Part shown: in pieces, positions 25,149-32,386 of the stretch
Position numbering within the stretch: the first letter of the stretch is position 1
Layout of the letters: every line of letters starts with the position of its first letter
Origin: Cohnella thermotolerans DSM 17683
Lineage (GTDB): Bacteria; Bacillota; Bacilli; Paenibacillales; Paenibacillaceae
Direction of reading: 5' to 3'
Length of the DNA stretch: 38,481 bases
Assembly: GCF_000429825.1 (NCBI RefSeq)
Contig: NZ_AUCP01000062.1
Coordinates: 1 to 38,481, forward strand
Notes under the pieces: generated by a model
What the model was told of the DNA's origin: nothing
Seen by the model: the letters and a program-made list of their open reading frames with translations, nothing else
The model's database searches: none
Position numbers and translations under genes: made by a program

Positions 25149-26111
25149 ATGACAAAGACACTGCCGGAACAAGCCGTCGGCGTTGACATTGGAGGCACGA
25201 AAATCCATATCGGCATTACGGATCGTTCCGGCAACGTAGCCGCCGAGCTTACCGTGCCGTCGTTGGGCATGGAGCGACGGGTGATCGGACAGGTGATTGC
25301 CGGCATCCGGAACGTGATGAAGTTGGCTGAAGACCGGGGAGAACCGCTCAATCTCCAAGGCATCGGCGTTGGGAGCGCCGGACAAATCGATTTTGCTTCG
25401 GGCACGGTGCATTATGCCAACGATTTGCTGCCGGGTTATACGGGAACGCCCATTCGGGAGCTGCTGGAACGCGAATTTTCATTGCCGGTATACGTGGATA
25501 ATGATGTCAACGTTCTTGCGCTGGCCGAGAAGCGGTTCGGGTCCGGCCGGCATTCGAAGCACATGATTTGCATCGCCTTGGGGACCGGCGTCGGAGGAGC
25601 CCTCCTGTCGGAAGGGAAGTTAGTCCGCGGCGCATTCGGCGGGGCGGGCGAATTCGGGCACATGACCGTCGATTTTCGAGGACCGCGATGCATCTGCGGC
25701 AATTTGGGATGCCTGGAACTGTATGCGTCGGGAACCTCCATCGCGAGAAGAATGAACGAACGGTTGAAGATGAGGGAACGGGTCGGCGCAGATGCGCCGA
25801 CGGTTCCCGATGCCAGAGAGGTTTTTGCCCGGTGGCGGCAAGGAGACGAGATAGCGGAGCAGGTTATCGACGAAGCGGTCGCTGCCTTAAGCTCGGCTAT
25901 CGCCAGTCTCATTCATATCGTCAATCCCGATACCATCGTCATCGGCGGAGGCGTAGCGGAATCCGGCGAAGCTTTCTTCGCCAAAATCCGGAACGAAGTC
26001 AAGCGCAGAGCGATGCCTTCCATGTATCGGAACGTTCGAATTGAAGGCGCCAGCTCGGGAAGCCGGAGCGGAATGCTTGGAGCCGCGCAACAATTATGGG
26101 AGTATTCGTGA
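25149..26111 (+). CDS. ROK family sugar kinase, probable N-acetylmannosamine or N-acetylglucosamine kinase
   Basis: A 320-residue cytoplasmic kinase. The ATP phosphate loop is VGVDIGGTKIHIGITD, the catalytic region is VYVDNDVNVLALAE, and ALGTGVGGALLSEGKLVRGA is the second phosphate motif. The ROK zinc site is visible as EFGHMTVD and CICGNLGCLE. There is no N-terminal DNA-binding domain, so it is an enzyme and not a ROK repressor. The ATG at 25149 has GGGAGG six bases upstream; an earlier GTT/GTG frame extension lacks support. Next to nanE, a NanK-like ManNAc kinase is the best guess, and glucokinase is the alternative. Confidence 0.9.
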   Translation: MTKTLPEQAVGVDIGGTKIHIGITDRSGNVAAELTVPSLGMERRVIGQVIAGIRNVMKLAEDRGEPLNLQGIGVGSAGQIDFASGTVHYANDLLPGYTGTPIRELLEREFSLPVYVDNDVNVLALAEKRFGSGRHSKHMICIALGTGVGGALLSEGKLVRGAFGGAGEFGHMTVDFRGPRCICGNLGCLELYASGTSIARRMNERLKMRERVGADAPTVPDAREVFARWRQGDEIAEQVIDEAVAALSSAIASLIHIVNPDTIVIGGGVAESGEAFFAKIRNEVKRRAMPSMYRNVRIEGASSGSRSGMLGAAQQLWEYS

Positions 26112-26466
26112 CGGCAGATCGGATCAAGCCGTCCAGCTGAAATCCCGACAAGCCGAAAGGTGAGGCCAAGTTAAGCGTACGCCTTGAGTGCCGCTTTATT
26201 GCACGGCCGCACGCGCGAACCTGATCATCAATTTAGGCGCATAGCCTCTGGTTCCTGGCTTTCGTCTTTCGGCATCGGGTTGGCTGTCGTATACGGCTCC
26301 TTTCTTATTGGAATAAAAGATCCTTTTCCCGGGAAGGATGAAGAATTAGTGAGGAAAAGATTAGCAAGTTCGGATGCCGAACGGCTGCACGAAACATGAG
26401 GATACATGCGCTCGCTAAGCTTGTTCAAAAACGGTGTTTGTGAACAAAAAAAATTTGATTTGGGGG
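26112..26466. other. Intergenic region after the amino-sugar operon
   Basis: Apart from the doubtful small frame at 26184, no gene is seen. ATCCTT/AAGGAT forms a short hairpin around 26320-26339 without a T-run. An imperfect palindrome GTTCAAAAAC/GTTTGTGAAC lies at 26423-26445 shortly before the tRNA promoter. No clear intrinsic terminator for the upstream operon is visible. Confidence 0.5.
26184..26399 (+). CDS. Possible small hydrophobic protein (doubtful)
   Basis: A 71-codon frame from TTG, containing a hydrophobic stretch (WLSSFGIGLAVVYGSFLIGI) and a charged tail KDEELVRKRLASSDAER. The codon choice is plausible in the second half. However, no ribosome site lies at a good distance and I recognise no family. 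It could be a real membrane microprotein, the end of a decayed gene, or chance. Confidence 0.25.
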   Translation: MSAALLHGRTREPDHQFRRIASGSWLSSFGIGLAVVYGSFLIGIKDPFPGKDEELVRKRLASSDAERLHET

Positions 26467-26495
26467 TTGAAATCGGGGGCGATACCTGATATTAT
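26467..26495 (+). promoter_or_regulatory. Sigma-A promoter of the second tRNA cluster
   Basis: TTGAAA at 26467-26472, a 17-base spacer and TATTAT at 26490-26495 make a strong housekeeping promoter. Transcription would start near 26502, about 105 bases before the first intact tRNA. It shows that this cluster can be transcribed independently of the rRNA operon. Confidence 0.75.
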
Positions 26496-26540
26496 AACAC
26501 ATGTCGCTAAAACGACCCGACGTAAATCGCCTCCGATTGA

Positions 26541-26597
26541 CTCGTCAATCTAGGATCTGGCGGGCCGCCGTGGGGGGGCAAGTCCCTCGGCGTACCA
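26541..26597 (+). pseudogene. tRNA-Leu 3'-part relic
   Basis: TAGGATCTGGCG, GTGGGGG, CAAGTCCCTC and a CCA-like end match the anticodon and T-arm half of the tRNA-Leu at 933. The T-loop TTC is replaced by GGC, and the acceptor strand is short (GGCGTA before CCA). No pairing 5' half is recognisable upstream. It is probably a decayed tRNA-Leu at the head of the second cluster. Confidence 0.65.
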
Positions 26598-26606
26598 AGT
26601 CGACAT

Positions 26607-26681
26607 GCGGAAATAGCTCAGTGGTAGAGCATCTCGTTGCCAACGAGAAGGTCGCGGGTTCGAATCCCGTTTTCCGCTCCA
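26607..26681 (+). tRNA. tRNA-Gly (GCC)
   Basis: A complete cloverleaf with acceptor GCGGAAA/TTTCCGC, anticodon stem TCTCG/CGAGA, loop TTGCCAA carrying GCC, a GGTTCGAATCC T-arm and an encoded CCA. Confidence 0.95.
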
Positions 26682-26684
26682 TAT

Positions 26685-26761
26685 GCGCCCTTAGCTCAGC
26701 TGGATAGAGCGTTAGACTACGAATCTAAAGGCCGGGAGTTCGAATCTCTCAGGGCGCGCCA
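26685..26761 (+). tRNA. tRNA-Arg (ACG)
   Basis: A complete cloverleaf with acceptor GCGCCCT/AGGGCGC, anticodon stem TTAGA/TCTAA, loop CTACGAA carrying ACG (A34 probably edited to inosine), and GCCA at the end. Confidence 0.95.
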
Positions 26762-26780
26762 AGTCAGTTATGCGACACTA

Positions 26781-26857
26781 CGGGACGTAGCTCAGCTTGG
26801 TAGAGCACCTGGTTTGGGACCAGGGGGTCGCATGTTCGAATCGTGTCGTCCCGACCA
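26781..26857 (+). tRNA. tRNA-Pro (TGG)
   Basis: A complete cloverleaf beginning CGGGACG, with anticodon stem CCTGG/CCAGG, loop TTTGGGA carrying TGG, a TGTTCGAATCG T-arm and ACCA at the end. C1 opposite G72 is typical of bacterial tRNA-Pro. Confidence 0.95.
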
Positions 26858-26871
26858 ACATCGCGATATGC

Positions 26872-26945
<74 letters not shown>

Positions 26946-26960
26946 AACACAAACGACCGA

Positions 26961-26988
26961 GAAGCCTTCGTTCAGGGCTTCTTTTTTT
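26961..26988 (+). terminator. Intrinsic terminator of the second tRNA cluster
   Basis: GAAGCC and GGCTTC form a stem around a nine-base loop, followed by TTTTTTT. It lies 15 bases after the last tRNA and separates the cluster from ppc. Confidence 0.88.
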
Positions 26989-27140
26989 ATTTTGTCATCC
27001 GCGATAAGGCGGCCGTTTTCAATGGAGATGCCGGCGAAAGTCCCATAATATTTGAGGCGGGGGCAGATTTTCAGAACCTTTTGTAGTATGATATTCAGAA
27101 GGGTGTTCTGAGACAGAGAGCAACACGTGAGGTGAAAGAG

Positions 27141-29933
27141 ATGACTGAATTGGCTACTGTGAGCCGTCCGTCCTCGAACCACCTGCTTCGCCGCGACGTC
27201 CGGTTTCTGGGCAACATTCTCGGGGAAGTATTGGTTCATCAAGGCGGACGCGAACTGCTTGAGCATGTCGAGAAGATCCGCGAGACCAGCAAAGCGCTGC
27301 GCGCGGATTTCGTTCCGGAGCTATACGACGAGTTTCTGAATGCGATCGGGCATCTGGAGCCGGAGATCCGGCACCAGGTCATCCGAGCTTTCGCTATTTA
27401 TTTTCAATTGGTCAATATCGCCGAACAGAACCACCGCATCCGCCGCAAGCGCGATTACGAGCGTTCGGCCGGAGAAGCGGTGCAGCCGGGCTCGATCGAG
27501 AGCGCCATCCAGGACCTGAAGGAGAGCGGCACGCCGCTCGAGGAAGTGCAGGAGATGATCCGGACCATTTCCCTGGAGCTGGTCATGACCGCGCACCCGA
27601 CCGAAGCGATGCGGCGCGCCGTGCTGGACATTCACAAGCGGATCGCCGATCAGATGATGGAGCTCGACAACCCGACGCTGACTTACCGCGAACGGGAGAA
27701 GCTGCGCGAACAGCTGTTGAACGAAGTGCTGACCTTGTGGCAGACGGACGAGCTTCGCGACCGCAAGCCGACGGTCATCGACGAAGTGCGCAACGGCATG
27801 TATTTCTTCAACGAGACGCTGTTCGACGTGCTTCCGGACGTGTACGAAGAGCTGGAGCGCTGCCTGGGCAAATATTATCCGGAGCACGATTGGCATGTGC
27901 CGACGTATTTGCGCTTCGGATCGTGGATCGGCGGCGACCGCGACGGCAACCCGTCCGTAACCGCCAGCGTCACCTGGCGCACGCTCAACATTCAGCGGGG
28001 CCTCGTGATCCATAAATATGAGACGTTGTTGAAATCGTTAATGCGGAAGATGAGCTTCAGCACGAGCATCGTCGAGGTGCATGAGGATTTGCTCCGCTCG
28101 ATCGAGCGGGACCGCGCCGACGTGGAACTGAAGACGATCGAGCCTTGGACGAACGAGAAGGAGCCTTATCGCATCAAGCTGACGTACATGCTGCAGAAGC
28201 TGCAAAATATGCGCAACGAACAGTTCAAAGGAACGAAGCAAAGATACAACAGCGTTTCCGAATTTATTGCGGACCTTCGACTGATCGACCGCAGCTTGCG
28301 CCATCATTACGCCGATTTCGTGGCGGATACGCACTTGAAGAAGCTGATCCGGCAGGCGGAGCTGTTCGGCTTCCACCTTGCCACGCTTGACGTGCGTCAG
28401 CATAGCCAGGAACACGAGAACGCGATGACGGAAGTGCTGGCGAAGGCGGGCGTAACGGCCGATTACGCGGCGCTGTCGGAAGAGGAGAAGATCGAGCTGC
28501 TGCACGGTCTGCTCTCGGATTCCCGCCCGCTGCTGCACGAGAACGCCAATCTGACCGAAGGCACGAAGGAATGCCTCGATGTCTATCGCACCATTTACCG
28601 TGCCCAGCAGGAATTCGGCCGCGATTGCATCACGAGCTACCTGATCAGCATGACCCAAGGCGCCAGCGACATGCTGGAAGTGATGGTGTTCGCGAAGGAA
28701 GCGGGCCTGTTCCGCCGCGAGAGCGACGGCTCCATCGTCTGCACGCTGCAGTCGGTGCCGCTGTTCGAGACGATCGACGACCTTCACGCGGCCCCGGACA
28801 TCATGAAGACGTTGTTCAATCTTCCGGTTTACCGCGAGACGGTGGCCGCGATGGGCAATCAGCACGAGATCATGCTAGGCTACTCCGACAGCAACAAGGA
28901 CGGCGGCATGGTGACGGCGAACTGGGAGCTGCGCGTCGCGCTTAACGAGCTGACGAACATGGCCAAAGCCTACGGCATTCGCCTCAAGTTCTTCCACGGA
29001 CGCGGCGGAGCGCTCGGACGCGGCGGCATGCCGCTGAACCGCAGCATTCTCGCGCAGCCTCCGCATACGATCGGCGCCGGCATCAAGATTACGGAGCAAG
29101 GCGAAGTGCTCACGTCGCGTTATTCGATGCAAGGCATCGCCTACCGCAGCCTGGAGCAAGCGACGAGCGCGCTGGTGAAAGCGGCGCATCTCGCTCGTCA
29201 TCCGTCCAAGGAGAGCGAGGCGGAGGCGCGTTGGAACGAGATCATGCCGGGCATTTCCGAGACGGCTCAGACGAAGTATCAGGATTTGATTTTTCGCGAT
29301 CCGGGCTTCATGACGTTCTTCAAGGAATCGACTCCGCTTGCCGAAGTCGGCGAGCTGAATATCGGTTCTCGCCCTTCGAAACGCAAGAACAGCGAGCGCT
29401 TCGAAGATCTGCGCGCGATTCCCTGGGTGTTCTCGTGGACGCAGAGCCGTTACCTGCTGCCGGCCTGGTACGCGGCGGGAACGGCGTTCAAGGAATACGT
29501 CGGCGGGGACGCTGCCAAGCTGGAGACGCTGCGCACGATGTATCGCGAGTACTCCTTCTTCACGACGCTGATCGACAATCTGCAGATGGCGCTGGCGAAG
29601 GCGGATCTGCTGATCGCGCGGAAGTACGCGGAGATGATCAAGGACGACGAGATCCGCAGCCGGATCTTCTCCCTGATCGAAGAGGAGTTCGCGCTCACCA
29701 AGGACATGATTCTGGCCATTACGGGGCAGGAAGAGATTCTGGACAACGTGCCGGTCATCCAGGAATCGATCCGGCTGCGCAACCCGTACGTCGATCCCCT
29801 CAGCTACCTGCAGGTGCAGCTTCTGTCGGAGCTGCGGGCGAAGCGGGCGAACGGCGAAGACGACGCGGTGCTGCTACGCGAAGTGCTGCTTACGATCAAC
29901 GGCATTGCCGCCGGCTTGCGCAATACGGGCTGA
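27141..29933 (+). CDS. ppc: Phosphoenolpyruvate carboxylase
   Basis: A full-length 930-residue PEP carboxylase, a cytoplasmic anaplerotic enzyme making oxaloacetate from PEP and bicarbonate. The catalytic His152 lies in ELVMTAHPTEAMRRAV. Other family blocks are FGSWIGGDRDGNPSVT, FGFHLATLDVRQHSQEHENA, IMLGYSDSNKDGGMVTANWE and FFHGRGGALGRGG. The C-terminus LRNTG corresponds to the conserved QNTG end. The ATG at 27141 has GAGGTG six bases upstream; a GTG at 27132 lies inside that site. It appears to stand alone between the tRNA terminator and sigW, and no clear terminator follows it. Confidence 0.97.
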   Translation: MTELATVSRPSSNHLLRRDVRFLGNILGEVLVHQGGRELLEHVEKIRETSKALRADFVPELYDEFLNAIGHLEPEIRHQVIRAFAIYFQLVNIAEQNHRIRRKRDYERSAGEAVQPGSIESAIQDLKESGTPLEEVQEMIRTISLELVMTAHPTEAMRRAVLDIHKRIADQMMELDNPTLTYREREKLREQLLNEVLTLWQTDELRDRKPTVIDEVRNGMYFFNETLFDVLPDVYEELERCLGKYYPEHDWHVPTYLRFGSWIGGDRDGNPSVTASVTWRTLNIQRGLVIHKYETLLKSLMRKMSFSTSIVEVHEDLLRSIERDRADVELKTIEPWTNEKEPYRIKLTYMLQKLQNMRNEQFKGTKQRYNSVSEFIADLRLIDRSLRHHYADFVADTHLKKLIRQAELFGFHLATLDVRQHSQEHENAMTEVLAKAGVTADYAALSEEEKIELLHGLLSDSRPLLHENANLTEGTKECLDVYRTIYRAQQEFGRDCITSYLISMTQGASDMLEVMVFAKEAGLFRRESDGSIVCTLQSVPLFETIDDLHAAPDIMKTLFNLPVYRETVAAMGNQHEIMLGYSDSNKDGGMVTANWELRVALNELTNMAKAYGIRLKFFHGRGGALGRGGMPLNRSILAQPPHTIGAGIKITEQGEVLTSRYSMQGIAYRSLEQATSALVKAAHLARHPSKESEAEARWNEIMPGISETAQTKYQDLIFRDPGFMTFFKESTPLAEVGELNIGSRPSKRKNSERFEDLRAIPWVFSWTQSRYLLPAWYAAGTAFKEYVGGDAAKLETLRTMYREYSFFTTLIDNLQMALAKADLLIARKYAEMIKDDEIRSRIFSLIEEEFALTKDMILAITGQEEILDNVPVIQESIRLRNPYVDPLSYLQVQLLSELRAKRANGEDDAVLLREVLLTINGIAAGLRNTG

Positions 29934-30061
29934 TACGGGGCCCCAGGCGAGCCGTCGAACCGGCGATTGAAGAGAGGCTGTCCCAGCGGTCTGGCGAAGA
30001 CTGTGGGGCGGCTTCCTTGCATTTTGGCAGGGTGTCGATTACCATTATTCTAGGAGAATTT

Positions 30062-30091
30062 ATGCGTTCGTTATCGGAGGAAGAATCTTGA
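30062..30091 (+). CDS. Nine-residue leader peptide overlapping the sigW start
   Basis: ATG at 30062 opens a nine-codon frame, MRSLSEEES, with AGGAG five bases upstream. Its TGA stop at 30089-30091 overlaps the TTG start of sigW, and the sigW ribosome site lies inside the frame. This arrangement could couple sigW translation to the leader. It is a prediction from layout; expression is unproven. Confidence 0.45.
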   Translation: MRSLSEEES

Positions 30092-30654
30092 AGCCAATAG
30101 AGACGCGGCTTGCGAGGTTAGCCCGGAAGGGAGACCAGCGGGCGTTCGCGGAGATCGTGGATTTATACAAGGATAAGCTGTTCCACCTCGCCTATCGGAT
30201 GATGAACAACCGCCAGGAGGCCGAGGACGTCGTGCAGGAAAGCTTCCTGAGGGTGTACAAGCATTTGGACCGATACGACGAGAACCAGAAATTCTCCACT
30301 TGGATTTATCGGATCGCGACCAATTTGTGCATCGACAGGCTTCGCAAGCGGCGGCCGGTCTATTCGCTGGATGCGGAGAACGCCGATCACGAAGGCTTGG
30401 ACGGATACGCGATGCTGCCCAACGACGATCGGACGCCGGAGAGCGAGATGCTGCTGTCGGAGACGCAGCAAATCATCCGCGACGCGATGGAGACTTTGCC
30501 CGCCAAATATAAATCGGTCATGGTCCTGCGCTATTTGCAAGACCTGTCCTTGCAGGAAATTTCCGAAGTGCTGGATATGCCGGTGACGACGGTGAAGACC
30601 CGGGTGCATCGGGGGCGCGAGTTTATGCGGAAGAAATTGGAGAACAAGCTTTGA
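30088..30654 (+). CDS. sigW: ECF RNA polymerase sigma factor SigW
   Basis: A 188-residue group 4 sigma factor. Region 2 reads FAEIVDLYKDKLFHLAYRMM then AEDVVQESFLRVYKHLDRYD and FSTWIYRIATNLCIDRLRKR. Region 4 reads LPAKYKSVMVLRYLQDLSLQ and the helix-turn-helix SEVLDMPVTTVKTRVHRGRE. It should direct genes for cell-envelope and antibiotic stress. The start is TTG with GGAGG seven bases upstream. The next gene encodes its anti-sigma factor, and the following genes are in the B. subtilis order, which supports the SigW name. Confidence 0.93.
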   Translation: MKPIETRLARLARKGDQRAFAEIVDLYKDKLFHLAYRMMNNRQEAEDVVQESFLRVYKHLDRYDENQKFSTWIYRIATNLCIDRLRKRRPVYSLDAENADHEGLDGYAMLPNDDRTPESEMLLSETQQIIRDAMETLPAKYKSVMVLRYLQDLSLQEISEVLDMPVTTVKTRVHRGREFMRKKLENKL

Positions 30655-30673
30655 CCCATCGAGCCGCGCAAAC

Positions 30674-30700
30674 TTGAAACCGCGACGATTTCGCAGCGTA
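30674..30700 (+). promoter_or_regulatory. SigW-type promoter before rsiW
   Basis: TGAAAC at 30674-30679 and CGTA at 30697-30700, separated by 17 bases, match the SigW consensus TGAAAC-N16/17-CGTA. It lies between the sigW stop and the rsiW start, so it would drive rsiW (and possibly later genes) without sigW. No equally good match is seen before sigW. Confidence 0.7.
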
Positions 30701-30760
30701 CATTATAGAAGCAATCGCTACGGAGTTAGACCTCCGATGTAGAAAGGGATGGCTTACCTT

Positions 30761-31375
30761 ATGAAATGCAATGCCGCCATCGCATATATGCACGATTATT
30801 TGGACGGGGAGCTGCCTCAAGAGCAGAAGAAGATGCTGCAGCTTCATCTGGCCGAGTGTCCGGAATGCCGCGCGCGGCTGGAATCGCTCGAGAAGACGGA
30901 CGCCTTCCTGCGCTCCGTTCCGAAGCCGGCGGGCGCTCCGGACTATATGACATACCGCATTATGAAGTCGCTGCCCAAGACGCGCAGTCCGAAGACCTGG
31001 ACGACCTGGGTGCGCCGCCATCCGGCCCTGTCGGCGGCGGCGATGTTCCTCGTGGTGATGGTCTCGAGCTTCGTCGCCATGTGGAACCAGAGCCAGCAGT
31101 TGACCGTTCGCGGAGCCGACCTCGAGCATGTGGTCATCAAGGGCAATACGGTCATCGTGCCGGCCGGCGAGAAGGTTGCGGGCGACCTGACGATCGAGAA
31201 CGGAGCGGCCCAGGTGCTCGGCGACGTGCAGGGCAACCTGACGATCATCGACGGCAACGTGACGCTCGCTTCCACCGCCCATATCGCCGGGAAGATCAAG
31301 ACGATCGACCGTGCGGTCGATTGGGCCTGGTACAAAGTGACGTCCTGGTTCGACACACTCGCTTACGGTTCCTGA
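30761..31375 (+). CDS. rsiW: Anti-sigma-W factor RsiW
   Basis: A 204-residue single-span membrane protein that holds SigW inactive until cleaved by site-1 and site-2 proteases. The N-terminal zinc-binding anti-sigma domain has MHDYLDGELPQEQKKMLQLH and HLAECPEC (His-x3-Cys-x2-Cys). The membrane span is near residues 89-105 (LSAAAMFLVVMVSSFVAMW). The extracellular part has VIVPAGEKVAGDLTIENGAA and ends in DWAWYKVTSWFD, as in B. subtilis RsiW. ATG 30749 abuts the AAAGGG site, so ATG 30761 is chosen, which also matches the homologue's length. Confidence 0.92.
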   Translation: MKCNAAIAYMHDYLDGELPQEQKKMLQLHLAECPECRARLESLEKTDAFLRSVPKPAGAPDYMTYRIMKSLPKTRSPKTWTTWVRRHPALSAAAMFLVVMVSSFVAMWNQSQQLTVRGADLEHVVIKGNTVIVPAGEKVAGDLTIENGAAQVLGDVQGNLTIIDGNVTLASTAHIAGKIKTIDRAVDWAWYKVTSWFDTLAYGS

Positions 31376-31411
31376 AGAGACCCTTCAGCCGCAGCTTGGC
31401 AGCTATTGGAG

Positions 31412-31439
31412 CCTCCCTGGGACTAGGGGAGGTTTTTTT
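31412..31439 (+). terminator. Intrinsic terminator after rsiW
   Basis: CCTCCC and GGGAGG form a G/C-rich stem around a nine-base loop, followed by TTTTTTT. It lies 37 bases after the rsiW stop and separates sigW-rsiW from the cdaA operon. Confidence 0.88.
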
Positions 31440-31552
31440 GTCACCGTGACAGGATTTCGAGGCAGGAGTAGAGAAGTGAATAAAGATATATCCTAAGCGT
31501 AATCTGACAAGAATCGGGAAAACCGGTCGAGACGCCAAACGGGGGGTGCGTC

Positions 31553-32386
31553 TTGGAAGACTATTTTCAAACCTTGACCTGGAAGAGCGCCATTAAGGAC
31601 GCCGCCGACATTTTGATCGTCAGTTATCTGATTTATAAATTGATCCAGCTTGTGCGCGGTACGCGAGCCGTGCAGCTGCTCAAGGGGATCTTCTTTATCA
31701 TCATCACCTGGGCGATCAGCACCTGGCTAAATCTGTACACGCTGAAATGGCTCATGAACCAAATGTTCTCCTGGGGCGTCGTTACGATTGTCATCATTTT
31801 TCAGCCGGAGCTTCGACGGGCGCTGGAGCAGCTTGGGCGCGGCAATCTCTTCAGCCGAACGGTCGGCGATCAGGACGTCAGCCAGCAGATCAACGAAGTG
31901 ATTAAGGCCGTTAATTACTTGGCCCGGCGCAAAATCGGAGCCCTTATCGTCTTCGAACGCAAGACGGGGCTTAACGAGTACATCGAGTCGGGGATCAAAA
32001 TGGAATCGAGCATGAGCTCGGAGCTGCTCATTAACATTTTCATCCCGAATACGCCGCTTCACGACGGAGCGGTGATCGTGCGCGAAGCGCAGATCATGGC
32101 GGCCGGCTGTTATTTGCCGCTGTCGGAAAACCCGTTCATCAGCAAGGAGCTCGGAACCCGGCATCGCGCGGCGATCGGCATCAGCGAGGTTTGCGACGCG
32201 ATCTCCGTCGTCGTCTCGGAGGAGACGGGACAAGTCTCCCTGGCCATGAACGGCCAGATCGTTCGCGACATCAACGAGGAGTCGCTCATCTCCAAGCTGT
32301 TCGAGGAGCTGCGCCCGAAGTCAAAGGCCGGCAGCAAAGACTGGGCGTTCTGGCGGAAGCGGAAGGCGGGTGACGGCCGTGGATAA
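31553..32386 (+). CDS. cdaA: Diadenylate cyclase CdaA
   Basis: A 277-residue membrane-bound enzyme making cyclic di-AMP from two ATP. About 90 N-terminal residues contain three membrane segments (IKDAADILIVSYLIYKLIQL, LLKGIFFIIITWAISTWLNL, MFSWGVVTIVIIF). The DAC domain has the catalytic DGA motif (Asp171, LHDGAVIV) and the RHR motif (residues 203-205, GTRHRAAIG). The start is TTG behind GGGGGGTG. It overlaps the cdaR frame and lies in the conserved cdaA-cdaR-glmM order, linking c-di-AMP with cell wall precursor supply. Confidence 0.96.
   Translation: MEDYFQTLTWKSAIKDAADILIVSYLIYKLIQLVRGTRAVQLLKGIFFIIITWAISTWLNLYTLKWLMNQMFSWGVVTIVIIFQPELRRALEQLGRGNLFSRTVGDQDVSQQINEVIKAVNYLARRKIGALIVFERKTGLNEYIESGIKMESSMSSELLINIFIPNTPLHDGAVIVREAQIMAAGCYLPLSENPFISKELGTRHRAAIGISEVCDAISVVVSEETGQVSLAMNGQIVRDINEESLISKLFEELRPKSKAGSKDWAFWRKRKAGDGRG

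Noticed and set aside
24413..26111. A sialic acid catabolic operon of the nan type
   Set aside because: NanE and a ROK kinase are present, but no N-acetylneuraminate lyase, sialidase or known sialic acid transporter is found in the window.
27064..27092. Promoter for ppc with TATGAT at 27087
   Set aside because: The -10 is fair but no acceptable -35 lies 16-18 bases upstream, so the start point cannot be fixed from sequence.
31439..31451. TGTCACCGTGACA palindrome after the rsiW terminator
   Set aside because: It is short, isolated and not placed at a convincing promoter; it could be chance, so it is not listed as an operator.
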